Program-made: the position numbers and the translations under genes
Origin: Erwinia sp. JUb26
Lineage (GTDB): Bacteria > Pseudomonadota > Gammaproteobacteria > Enterobacterales > Enterobacteriaceae
Direction of reading: 5' to 3'
DNA length: 64,000 bases
NCBI RefSeq assembly: GCF_003751505.1
Contig: NZ_RJVB01000005.1
Location: 248,001 to 312,000, forward strand
Notes under the pieces: model-generated
What the model was told of the DNA's origin: nothing
What the model saw: the letters and a program-made list of their open reading frames with translations, nothing else
The model's database searches: none
Part shown: in pieces, positions 54,169-62,236 of the stretch
How positions within the stretch are numbered: the first letter of the stretch is position 1
Layout of the letters: every line of letters starts with the position of its first letter

Positions 54169-54711
54169 TTATGCAAGCTCCTGCAGGCACTCCTCCACCG
54201 TGCGGATCGCGGCGAAGCGATCGATCAGCACGCTTTCGGTACGGTGGCGCAAGTCCGCCACGCTGAGCGTAATGCCGTTATGGGTAAGGGGGGACGTCAG
54301 CGTCGCTTCCGTCACAAACGTCACGCGGTAGCCGAGGTCCGACGCCACGCGCGCGGTGGTTTCACAGCACTGTTCGGTACGGATACCGCTCACGATCACG
54401 TGCTTCACCTGCCGCTGCTCCAGCCACTGTAGCAGACCGGATTCCGTCAGCGCATTATGTACCGTTTTTTTCACGACGTGCGCCGCCTGATGGGTCAGAA
54501 ACGGCAGGCGAACCACCAGGCCGGACGCCGGTGAAAACGGGCCTTCGGTTTCCACATGCAGCACGTCCACTACCGGAATAGCTTTCTGCTGGCAGCCGGC
54601 GATAAGCCGGCTCAGCGCCTGCTCAAACGCGGGCGTTTCGGGGGTTTGCTGATAGCCACGATGATAGAACGACTGCTGCGCATCAATTACCAGTAAAACG
54701 GTATCGGTCAT
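54169..54711 (-). CDS. isochorismatase-family cysteine hydrolase
   Basis: A 180-residue hydrolase with the family's catalytic set: Asp in LLVIDAQQSF (residue 10), Lys in AHVVKKTVHNAL and Cys in GIRTEQCCETTARVA (about residue 115). Relatives split amide or carbamoyl bonds such as nicotinamide. The substrate cannot be told from sequence. It is the first gene of an operon with a GlxA-type regulator. Confidence 0.85.
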   Translation of the reverse strand: MTDTVLLVIDAQQSFYHRGYQQTPETPAFEQALSRLIAGCQQKAIPVVDVLHVETEGPFSPASGLVVRLPFLTHQAAHVVKKTVHNALTESGLLQWLEQRQVKHVIVSGIRTEQCCETTARVASDLGYRVTFVTEATLTSPLTHNGITLSVADLRHRTESVLIDRFAAIRTVEECLQELA

Positions 54712-54860
54712 TTTCGGACTCCTTGCCTGAAGGGAATAACCCTATGATGGCAAGGACAAGCGGGTAAAAGAAGGTCATAAACGGACACGATGCTGTCCCT
54801 GCAGGACATCCGTGACCTTATTTAATGAAGCCCTGCTTTTTATAAGGGTATCACCGATGG

Positions 54861-54866
54861 TATACT
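54861..54866 (+). promoter_or_regulatory. candidate -10 box of selC
   Basis: TATACT lies 24 bp upstream of the tRNA 5' end, followed by the GC-rich CGCCGCGC discriminator that is typical of stringently controlled tRNA promoters. The -35 is poor. Confidence 0.55.
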
Positions 54867-54889
54867 CGCCGCGCTTCTGTGTTTAAGAG

Positions 54890-54984
54890 GGAAGATCGTC
54901 GTCTCCGGTGAGGCGGCTGGACTTCAAATCCAGTTGGGGCCGCCAGCGGTCCCGGGCAGGTTCGACTCCTGTGATCTTCCGCCA
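54890..54984 (+). tRNA. selC: selenocysteine tRNA (anticodon TCA)
   Basis: A 95-base tRNA including an encoded CCA end, apparently identical to E. coli selC. It has the extended 8-bp acceptor stem (GGAAGATC/GATCTTCC), the long D stem, a long variable arm and anticodon TCA at 54924-54926. It carries selenocysteine to the UGA in fdoG. selC is a classic integration site for genomic islands, and a broken RhuM-like gene lies 212 bp downstream. Confidence 0.98.
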
Positions 54985-55196
54985 ATGAGTGTCTCTTAAG
55001 CTCACCTGTTATCTCTTCCAGATATCTTCCCAGTTAACACCTCCCTCCGTTCGGCCGCAATGTAACCAACGCGGCATTGCATCTGCTGGCTGGGAGGCCT
55101 CCCGCAAAATGGATACGACCGTACAGTCATTTTATGCAGGTATCTCTGGCATACTAAGCCGTTGCCCAGGACATTTTGCAGCATAGCGGAGGCGAC

Positions 55197-55721
55197 ATGA
55201 GCAACGATCCCATCACACATTCTCCAGCAGGCGAATTTTTGATCTTCGCCAGCAGCGATGGCCGCTTGCGTGTTGAATGTCGCTTTGAGTCCGATACACT
55301 CTGGCTGACGCAAGCGGCGATTGCTGAACTGTACGGCAAAGATGTGCGCACCATTAACGAGCATTGAGTTAATCTGTTTACTGAAAGCGAGATTGATCGA
55401 AATTCAACCATCCGGAAATACCGGATAGTTCGACAGGAAGGAAACCGGCGAGTAGCCAGAGAGTTAGAGCACTACAATCTTGACGCGATACTCGCCGTCG
55501 GTTACCGCGTTCGATCCACTCGCGGTACGCAGTTCCGTCAGTGGGCCACGCAAACTCTGCAGGAATATCTGATAAAAGGGTTTGTCATGGATGATGAGCG
55601 GCTGAAAAATCCGCCCATTGGCACCTCCGCTGTACCCGATTACTTCGATGAGATGCTGGAACGCATCCGCGATATTCGCGCCAGCGAACGCCGGGTTTAT
55701 CTGCGGGTCAGGGAAATATAA
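55197..55721 (+). pseudogene. RhuM-family gene, broken by in-frame TGA and 3' truncated
   Basis: The frame starts well (ATG at 55197 after GCGGAGGCGAC) with a RhuM-type N-terminus (AGEFLIFASSDGRLRVECRF, then DTLWLTQAAIAELYGKDVRTINEH). It hits TGA at 55365-55367 and continues in the same frame with VNLFTESEIDRNSTIRKYRIV, HYNLDAILAVGYRVRSTRGTQFRQWA and EYLIKGFVMDDERLKNP to TAA at 55719-55721. In intact relatives the stop position is usually a Leu or Ile, so TTA-to-TGA is the simplest change. RhuM proteins are about 330 residues; this one ends at about half that length. No SECIS-like hairpin follows the TGA. It looks like a decayed island remnant next to selC. Confidence 0.75.
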
Positions 55722-55980
55722 TCGTTCTAACGATCCGTTTTATATCGTCAAAAAAAATCGATCCCCTCCTAACACGCTGTAAATATCGCTAGTTAGTCAA
55801 TCCGGATTATACGACTCTACCAACCTCATCAACCGTCCATTTTTCATCCAAAAACAACGACTACTTAACACTTACGCTAAGTCGATTTGACAATTTTTTG
55901 TGTCGATTGCAAATGTATATACAGGAAAGTACATGATCAGATCATATGCACTAATACACATCACAACGGGCGGGGGTGAC

Positions 55981-57321
55981 ATGGTTTACTCGGGTAAAGT
56001 GAATATCCAGCAGGCAATCGACGAAGCACCGGTTTCACGCTTTCACTGGGTGATTATCATCCTGGGATTTCTGATCCTCGCTATCGACGGATTCGACACG
56101 GCGGCGATGGGCTATATCGCCCCCACGCTGTCATCCGACTGGGGCATTAAGAGGCAGGACCTCGGGCCGGTGCTGAGCGCCGCGCTGCTCGGGCTTTCCC
56201 TCGGCGCGCTGGTTGCCGGACCGGCCTCGGATCGCCTGGGCCGTAAAAAGGTGCTCGTTTTCTCCTGCCTGTTCTTCGGGCTTGCCAGCCTGGGTACTGC
56301 GTACGCGCAGACGCTGAATACGCTGACGCTGTGGCGCTTTCTCACCGGCCTCGGGCTGGGCGCGGCGATGCCAAATGCGATTACGCTGGTCTCTGAGTTT
56401 GCTCCTAAGCGCTGCCGCTCAATGGCCATTAACACTATGTACTGCGGTTTTCCCCTCGGCGCGGCGGGCGGCGGGGCGATCTCATCCTGGCTGATCCCCA
56501 ACTACGGCTGGCACAGCGTGCTGCTGGCCGGAGCCATTGCCCCGCTGGCGCTCACCGTTCTGCTGATCCTGTTCCTGCCGGAATCGGTCAAATACCTGGT
56601 GCATCGCGGCAAAGATATTGTGCAAATCCGGCGGATTGCGCAGCGGTTTATCGCCGGGGATCTGGCGCAGGTGACGCATTTTTATCTGGACGAGGAGCGC
56701 ACCACCAGCAAAAAAGGCAGCGTGGCGCAGCTGTTCAGCCAGCCCTGGCTGGCCGGTACGCTGATGCTGTGGACGACCTATTTTATGGGTCTGGTGATCT
56801 ATTACGTGCTGCTGAGCTGGATGCCAACGCTGATGCTGGGTATGGGCTATCCGCTGGCGGAATCCGCCTGGCTGACCTCACTGTTTACCTTCGGCGGCAC
56901 GGCGGGGATCCTGCTGGCGGGCTGGATGATGGACCGCTGGGAGGCGCACAAAGTGGTGATGACCGGTTTTGCCCTGACGATGCTGTTTGCGCTGGCGCTC
57001 GGCTTTGAGAACAACCATATCGTGCTGTTCGGCGGGCTGATCTTCCTGATGGGCATCACCATGAACGGCGCGCAGTCGGGCCTGCAAACCCTGGCGGCCA
57101 CCTTTTATCCGACCCACTGCCGCGCTACGGGCATTGCGTGGATGCAGGGCGTCGGGCGCTTTGGCGGCGTGGCCGGCACCATGATGAGCGCCCAGCTGCT
57201 TTCTCAGCAGTGGCAGGCCGACAGCATTCTGATGTTCCTCAGCGTTCCGGCGCTGGTCGCGGCGGCAGCCACGCTGTATAAGCTGCGGCGCTATAACGCG
57301 CAAAATCTGAGCGCAGCATAA
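55981..57321 (+). CDS. MFS transporter, aromatic acid:H+ symporter family
   Basis: A 446-residue major facilitator protein of the AAHS group (MhpT, PcaK, BenK relatives). It has the N-terminal IDGFDTAAMGYIAPTL motif, the loop signature GPASDRLGRKKVLV and GFPLGAAGGGAISSW. Twelve helices can be traced. It probably takes up an aromatic or other organic acid. The ATG at 55981 follows GGGCGGGGGTGAC and gives the family start; earlier in-frame ATG codons add residues without homology. No catabolic genes are adjacent, so the substrate is open. Confidence 0.82.
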   Translation: MVYSGKVNIQQAIDEAPVSRFHWVIIILGFLILAIDGFDTAAMGYIAPTLSSDWGIKRQDLGPVLSAALLGLSLGALVAGPASDRLGRKKVLVFSCLFFGLASLGTAYAQTLNTLTLWRFLTGLGLGAAMPNAITLVSEFAPKRCRSMAINTMYCGFPLGAAGGGAISSWLIPNYGWHSVLLAGAIAPLALTVLLILFLPESVKYLVHRGKDIVQIRRIAQRFIAGDLAQVTHFYLDEERTTSKKGSVAQLFSQPWLAGTLMLWTTYFMGLVIYYVLLSWMPTLMLGMGYPLAESAWLTSLFTFGGTAGILLAGWMMDRWEAHKVVMTGFALTMLFALALGFENNHIVLFGGLIFLMGITMNGAQSGLQTLAATFYPTHCRATGIAWMQGVGRFGGVAGTMMSAQLLSQQWQADSILMFLSVPALVAAAATLYKLRRYNAQNLSAA

Positions 57322-57328
57322 ATTCGTT

Positions 57329-57360
57329 ATCCTGCTCCCGTTGGGGGCAGGATGTTTCGC
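57329..57360 (+). terminator. hairpin terminator of the AAHS transporter gene
   Basis: ATCCTGCTCCC (57329-57339) pairs with GGGGGCAGGAT (57343-57353), followed by a T-rich stretch, eight bases after the stop codon. Confidence 0.65.
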
Positions 57361-57419
57361 TCTCCCTTTCTGATAATAATCGGGTAACGTATTGGGAAAA
57401 ACTCAGCGGGAGGAGTCCT

Positions 57420-58025
57420 GTGTTCGATTTTTATCCTGAAAAAACCTACGGTAGAAATGAAGTAATGGCTCGTCCATCGCCGGTACCGGCGGTCAATGGC
57501 GTATATTTCTGGTGGTTTAAAGATATTCCTCCAGGCGTGCCAACAGACGGCTGTATCACGAGAGAAGGCTTTACGCTGCTGTATGTTGGTATCTCACCGG
57601 ATAAAAAGGGCAAACCCAACAGCCGCGCCACGTTAAAAACGCGTATCAGAACTCATTACAGCGGCAATGCCGAAGGTTCAACGCTGCGCAGAACGTTGGG
57701 CATACTGCTGGCTAAAGAGAGTGGTTTCCCTCTACGCAGAGTGGGGTCAGGCACCCGAACGACTTTTACGCATTTGGGAGAACAGTGGCTTGATCGTTGG
57801 ATGGAGCTTAACGCAAGAGTGCACTGGGTTGCAGACGACGAACCATGGTTGCTGGAAAAACAGCTGATCGTCGGTATTACCTTACCGCTTAATATTAAAG
57901 GGAATAATCATGTCTTCAGGCCTGAGCTTTCGGCCATGCGACGTAAAGCCATGGACGAAGCTAAATTGCTGGTGATCGCCGATGAAACAGGATTTAGTAG
58001 AAGGTTTAAAATTGCAGCGGTATAA
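57420..58025 (+). CDS. GIY-YIG domain protein, stand-alone
   Basis: A 201-residue protein. Its first half has the GIY-YIG fold motifs: GVYFWWF for the first part and LLYVGISP for the YIG strand, then the Arg in TLKTRIRTHY. The block GNAEGSTLRRTLGILL, ARPSPVPAVNGVY at the start and LPLNIKGN near the end place it in a small family of uncharacterised GIY-YIG proteins about 200 residues long. The canonical catalytic Glu is not obvious. The start is GTG at 57420 behind GGGAGGAGTCCT. It is flanked by two transporters and has no operon partner. Nuclease activity is possible but unproven. Confidence 0.65.
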   Translation: MFDFYPEKTYGRNEVMARPSPVPAVNGVYFWWFKDIPPGVPTDGCITREGFTLLYVGISPDKKGKPNSRATLKTRIRTHYSGNAEGSTLRRTLGILLAKESGFPLRRVGSGTRTTFTHLGEQWLDRWMELNARVHWVADDEPWLLEKQLIVGITLPLNIKGNNHVFRPELSAMRRKAMDEAKLLVIADETGFSRRFKIAAV

Positions 58026-58157
58026 AGGCCGCTCCGCTTAATTTTATTTCCATAAATTGAATAACTCCGAATATAAAATCACTGCCCCCACTCGGCCAGG
58101 CCATTTTTACCTTCACCTCCTCCCGTATTAAGTAAATTAAGATGGATTAATTACCAT

Positions 58158-58175
58158 CCTTGATATCCATCAAGG
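58158..58175. promoter_or_regulatory. candidate operator upstream of the dicarboxylate transporter
   Basis: CCTTGAT-ATCC-ATCAAGG is a perfect 7-bp dyad 54 bp before the transporter start. It could be an operator or a small RNA stem. No regulator gene is adjacent. Confidence 0.35.
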
Positions 58176-58228
58176 TGTGGATGCCTGTTTTTGTTCAAAA
58201 AGTACGTAGGGGAAAATAAAGGAAAATA

Positions 58229-59680
58229 ATGATGACTGAGCAAGTGCAGGTAAAACTGGCATTTCCACTGTGGAAGGGCGTTTTCACGCTCTTTGTGGGT
58301 CTGCTGATCTGGTTTACGCCGCCGCCCGCCGGGTTGGATATTTTTGCCTGGCATATGTTCGCGGTCTTCGCCGCCACCATTCTGGCGATTATTTTAAAAG
58401 TGATGCCGATGGGTGCGGTGACCATGGTGGCACTGGTGGTGTCGGCGATGACCGGACTGACGCCGATCTCCGGCGGCGGCAACGGCAAGGTTGCCGCGCT
58501 GTCCGGCTTTGCCAACGGCACTATCTGGCTGATTGGTATTGCGATGTTTATCTCCCGCGCGGTGATTAAAACCGGGCTGGGCAGGCGCATCGCGCTGTGG
58601 TTCATTTCGAAGTGCGGGCACAGCATGCTCGGCGTGGCCTACGGCCTGGCGCTGTCCGATATGGTGCTCGGCCCGGGCATTCCTTCCGCCTCGGCGCGCG
58701 GCGGCGGCATTATGTATCCTATCACCCAGTCGATCGCCACGGCGTATCAGTCCGAGCCGGGACCAACGGCCAGAAAGGCCGGGGCGTTCCTGATGATCTG
58801 CGTTTCGCAGATTGATGCCATTATCTGTGCGATGTTCCTGACGGCGATGGCCGGAAACCCGCTGATTGCCGAACTGGCCGCCAGCCAGGGGATTCAGATT
58901 AACTGGGGGATCTGGTTCTTAGGTGCTATCGTGCCCGGCCTGCTGACGCTGCTGATTATTCCTCTGTGCCTCTATTATATTTATCCGCCTGAACTGAAAA
59001 AAACGCCGGAAATACCGGGCATCGCGCGGGAAGAACTGCGCAAAATGGGCCCGATGTCCCTTGCCGAGAAAATTCTGGCGTTCGACTTCGTGCTGCTGAT
59101 TGTATTGTGGACCGCGGGCGATATCTTCTTCCAGATCCCGGCCACGCTTTCAGCCTTTATTGGTCTGGTGATCCTGCTGCTCTCCAACATTATGTCGTGG
59201 AAGAACATTATCGAAGAGAAAACGGCGTGGGATACGATGTTCTGGTTCGCGGTGCTGGTGATGATGGCCAATGCCCTGAACAAATACGGCATGATTGCCT
59301 GGATCTCCAAGGGCATCGTCGGCTATATCGGCCACTTTGACTGGCTGCTGGTGTTCCTGGTGCTGATCCTGGTCTACTTCTATACGCGCTATTTCTTTGC
59401 GTCGGCAATGGCGCATATCTCCGCGATGTATCTGGCCTTCCTGGCGGTGGCCGTTTCGGTCGGCGTGCCGCCGCTGCTGGCTGCGCTGACGCTGGGCTAC
59501 ACCTCCAATCTGTCGATGGGGCTGACCCAGTACTCCGGCGGCCCCGGCCCGGCGCTGTTCGGGTCCGGCTACAACTCTACCGGCCAGTGGTGGGGCGTCA
59601 GCTTCCTCGTGTCGCTCGTTTCTATTGCCATTTGGCTGCTGGCGGGCGGCGCGTGGATGAAGATTGTGGGCATCTGGTAA
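58229..59680 (+). CDS. DASS-family di/tricarboxylate transporter (CitT-like)
   Basis: A 483-residue anion:sodium symporter-family protein with about 12-14 hydrophobic segments. Conserved family pieces include GFANGTIWLIGIAMFISRAVIKTGLGRRIA, GPGIPSASARGGGIMYPI and YFFASAMAHISAMYLAFLAVAV. Closest in type to CitT/TtdT-like 2-oxoglutarate, citrate or tartrate exchangers. The start is one of two adjacent ATG codons after AAGGAAAATA. The intended acid is unknown. A hairpin and a microsatellite follow. Confidence 0.85.
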   Translation: MMTEQVQVKLAFPLWKGVFTLFVGLLIWFTPPPAGLDIFAWHMFAVFAATILAIILKVMPMGAVTMVALVVSAMTGLTPISGGGNGKVAALSGFANGTIWLIGIAMFISRAVIKTGLGRRIALWFISKCGHSMLGVAYGLALSDMVLGPGIPSASARGGGIMYPITQSIATAYQSEPGPTARKAGAFLMICVSQIDAIICAMFLTAMAGNPLIAELAASQGIQINWGIWFLGAIVPGLLTLLIIPLCLYYIYPPELKKTPEIPGIAREELRKMGPMSLAEKILAFDFVLLIVLWTAGDIFFQIPATLSAFIGLVILLLSNIMSWKNIIEEKTAWDTMFWFAVLVMMANALNKYGMIAWISKGIVGYIGHFDWLLVFLVLILVYFYTRYFFASAMAHISAMYLAFLAVAVSVGVPPLLAALTLGYTSNLSMGLTQYSGGPGPALFGSGYNSTGQWWGVSFLVSLVSIAIWLLAGGAWMKIVGIW

Positions 59681-59700
59681 CACTTACGTTCGCCAGCGGG

Positions 59701-59733
59701 CAGGCGCTCAGCCTGTCCGCTGCTGAGCGCCTG
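59701..59733 (+). terminator. hairpin terminator of the DASS transporter gene
   Basis: CAGGCGCTCAG (59701-59711) pairs perfectly with CTGAGCGCCTG (59723-59733) around 11 bases, 20 bp after the stop. The expected T-rich tail has become the start of the microsatellite at 59731. Confidence 0.65.
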
Positions 59734-59862
59734 TCTGCCTTGTCTGCCTTGTCTGCCTTGTCTGCCTTGTCTGCCTGTCTGCCTGTCTGCCTGTCTGCCT
59801 GCCTGTCTGCCTGTCTGCCTGCCTGTCTGCCTGTCTGCCTGTCTGCCTGTCTGCCTGTCTGC
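59731..59862. repeat. 132-bp octa/nonanucleotide microsatellite
   Basis: About 15 head-to-tail units of TGTCTGCC: first four with an extra T (9-mers), then four pure 8-mers. Two half-units (TGCC) interrupt the rest, followed by two and then four 8-mers and a final partial unit. There is no gene here; the flanking transporter genes converge on it. The regular unit and the half-unit slips indicate growth by slipped-strand replication. Confidence 0.95.
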
Positions 59863-59890
59863 AACTTAATTGTTATCCGTATATGCCTGG

Positions 59891-61081
59891 TTATCCGCGC
59901 TTTTTTATCGATATCAGCGTCAGCAGCGCCACCATCACCGGCACCAGCGATCCCCACAGTACGGCATTCCAACCGAACAGATGCAGTAGCGCGCCGGAAG
60001 AGAATGAACCAATAATCATCACGCCAAACACGATGAAATCATTTAGCGACTGCACCTGGGTTTTCTCTTCGGGGCGGTGGAAATCAACGATCTGAGCGGA
60101 TGCGCCGGTAAAGCCAAAGTTCCAGCCAACGCCGAGCAGGATCAGCGATACCCAGTAGTGCACGATTTCGGTTCCGGCCAGCCCGGCCAGCACCGACAGA
60201 CCGGTGATCGCCAGCCCCGCGGCGGCAACGCGTGAGGCGCCGAAGCGGCTAATCAGCCCGCCGGTAAAAAATCCCGGCGCATACATGGCAATCACGTGCC
60301 ACTGAATGCCCAGGTTCGATGCTTCCTGCGAGATGCCGTGCATATGCATCGCCAACGGGGCGGCGGTCATCAGAAAATTCATCACCATATAGGCCACCGC
60401 GCCGGTAAATACCACGCGGGCAAAACCCGGCTGCCGAATAATTTCAGCCAGCGGTCGGCCAGCGGCGCTGGCCTTGTTTTGCGCCACCGGCTCGGCCGAC
60501 TTCACGCCGGAAAGCACCAGCGCGGAAATCGCGGCCACCAGCGCCTGGGCAATAAAGGTCATTGCAAAGGTATGCGGCGGCCAGAGATCCATGGTGCCGG
60601 TCACCAGCATCGGGCCGATAACGCCCGCCGCCACGCCGCCGCCCATCACCAGCGACAGCGCCCGTGCGCGACGCTCTTTGGCCACGCCATCGGTGGCCGC
60701 AAAACGAAACGACAGCCCCACGGCCGCATAGGCTCCGCCCATAAACGCGGCCAGACAGAACAGGGAGAAGGAGCCGATGACCACCGCCAGCGCGGCGGCC
60801 AGCCCGGTTATCACTCCGGTGCCGGTGCCGAGCATAAAGGCGGCTCTGCGCCCCCGCTTTCTGGCGAATGCGCCGAGCGGTAAAATACAGGCGGCCATCC
60901 CCAGCACGAAAATGGTCAGCGGCAGGGTGGCCAGCGTGCTGTCCGACGCAAGGCTGTTGCCGACAATCGCACCGGTGGTATAAAACACCACGGCGTTAGC
61001 ACCCGCCAGCGCCTGAGCGGCGGCTAGGCGGAAAATATTGCTATTCTGTTGCTGCAGGGGCAGGGTTATCTCAGCGTTCAT
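59891..61081 (-). CDS. MFS transporter (drug/metabolite efflux type)
   Basis: A 396-residue major facilitator protein with 12 predicted helices and a motif GAFARKRGRRAAFMLG after helix 2. The segment GLSFRFAATDGVAKERRARALSLVMGGGVAAG follows. It belongs to a group of uncharacterised MFS proteins; efflux is a guess from the family. It is divergent from the LysR regulator at 61309, which is the usual arrangement of an inducible transporter with its regulator. The 227-bp gap should hold both promoters. Confidence 0.8.
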   Translation of the reverse strand: MNAEITLPLQQQNSNIFRLAAAQALAGANAVVFYTTGAIVGNSLASDSTLATLPLTIFVLGMAACILPLGAFARKRGRRAAFMLGTGTGVITGLAAALAVVIGSFSLFCLAAFMGGAYAAVGLSFRFAATDGVAKERRARALSLVMGGGVAAGVIGPMLVTGTMDLWPPHTFAMTFIAQALVAAISALVLSGVKSAEPVAQNKASAAGRPLAEIIRQPGFARVVFTGAVAYMVMNFLMTAAPLAMHMHGISQEASNLGIQWHVIAMYAPGFFTGGLISRFGASRVAAAGLAITGLSVLAGLAGTEIVHYWVSLILLGVGWNFGFTGASAQIVDFHRPEEKTQVQSLNDFIVFGVMIIGSFSSGALLHLFGWNAVLWGSLVPVMVALLTLISIKKRG

Positions 61082-61308
61082 GCGATCTCTTTACACGGGT
61101 TAAATGCCCGATCCCAGGCACCGTTTTCTCCAGCTATCAGATAACAGCATTACCGCCGTAACCACAATGTCAGCAGTTGTCCTTGACAGCCTCAGCGTTC
61201 AGGCAACCGCCTAAAACTGACTGCAAAATTCGTGAAGTTCAACACAGATAAACGCTTTATCGCCGCCATTTTGCCGGATATGATCCTGAGAACGAATAAG
61301 GATGGGCT

Positions 61309-62217
61309 ATGGCAAACTACACATTGCGTCAGTTGAAGTATTTCGTCACGACGGTTGAATGCGGCAGCGTGGCGGAAGCCTCCCGCACGTTATTTATCGC
61401 GCAGCCATCGATCTCAACGGCGATAAAGATTCTGGAAGAAAGCTTCGGCGTGCAGTTATTCATTCGTCATCACGCGCAGGGCGTATCGCTGACCCCTTCC
61501 GGCGCCCGTTTTCACCGTAAGGCGGTCAAACTGCTGCGAATGGCCCATGAGTTTGAGCAAAATGCGCTGGCCGATACGAATATCGTGGCGGGAAAAATCG
61601 ATATCGGCTGTTTTGAAACGGTGGCCCCGCTGATCCTGCCCAGGCTTATCCACGGCTTTAAGGCACTGTATCCCGGCGTGGAGATTATGATCCGCGACGG
61701 CGAGCAGCATGAGCTCCTGCACGGGCTGGCCGCTGGCCGCTTCGACGTGGCGCTGCTTTACCAGCACGACCTCGACAATTCTCTCACCGTTGAGCCGCTG
61801 GTGGCCCCCAGAAGGCCGTATATTCTACTGCCTGCCGACCACCGTCTGGCGCAGCAGGATGCGGTTTCCCTGTCTGACCTGGCCGATGAACCGATGATCC
61901 TGCTGGATGTGCAGCCCAGCCGTAACTACTTTATCAGCCTGTTTACCCGCGCGGGCATCACGCCGGATATTGTCTTCAGCTCGCCGTCGATTGAAATGGT
62001 GCGTGGCATGGTAGGCCACGGTTTTGGTTTTGCCGTGCTGGTGACCCGTCCGAGCGGCCAGTTCAGCTACGACGGTAAGCCGCTATCCCTGGTGGAGCTG
62101 AAAGATGAGGTGGAAGGATCCGGGCTGGCTGCCGCCTGGCTGGCGGGCGATCGGTTAACCAAGCCCGCCGAGCTGTTCGTGGAATACTGCAAGGCCGAGC
62201 TGTCTGGCATGCTGTGA
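61309..62217 (+). CDS. LysR-family transcriptional regulator
   Basis: A 302-residue LysR-type regulator. The N-terminal winged HTH reads TLRQLKYFVTTVECGSVAEASRTLFIAQPSISTAIKILEE, followed by the periplasmic-binding-like effector domain. The ATG at 61309 follows AAGGATGGGCT. It is divergent from the MFS gene and converges with the ArgE-like gene 19 bp beyond its stop. Control of the MFS gene, and possibly of the amidohydrolase pair, is inferred. Confidence 0.88.
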   Translation: MANYTLRQLKYFVTTVECGSVAEASRTLFIAQPSISTAIKILEESFGVQLFIRHHAQGVSLTPSGARFHRKAVKLLRMAHEFEQNALADTNIVAGKIDIGCFETVAPLILPRLIHGFKALYPGVEIMIRDGEQHELLHGLAAGRFDVALLYQHDLDNSLTVEPLVAPRRPYILLPADHRLAQQDAVSLSDLADEPMILLDVQPSRNYFISLFTRAGITPDIVFSSPSIEMVRGMVGHGFGFAVLVTRPSGQFSYDGKPLSLVELKDEVEGSGLAAAWLAGDRLTKPAELFVEYCKAELSGML

Positions 62218-62236
62218 AATTAAGCCCGCGCGCCGT

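Noticed and set aside
55365-55367. TGA of the RhuM-like gene as a second selenocysteine codon
   Set aside because: There is no SECIS-like stem after it, the family has an aliphatic residue here, and the gene is also truncated at the 3' end.
54959-55721. Intact genomic island with a duplicated selC 3' end
   Set aside because: I found no second copy of the tRNA 3' end downstream, and no integrase gene.
59731-59862. CRISPR array
   Set aside because: The units are 8-9 bp and directly adjacent with no unique spacers, so this is a simple microsatellite.
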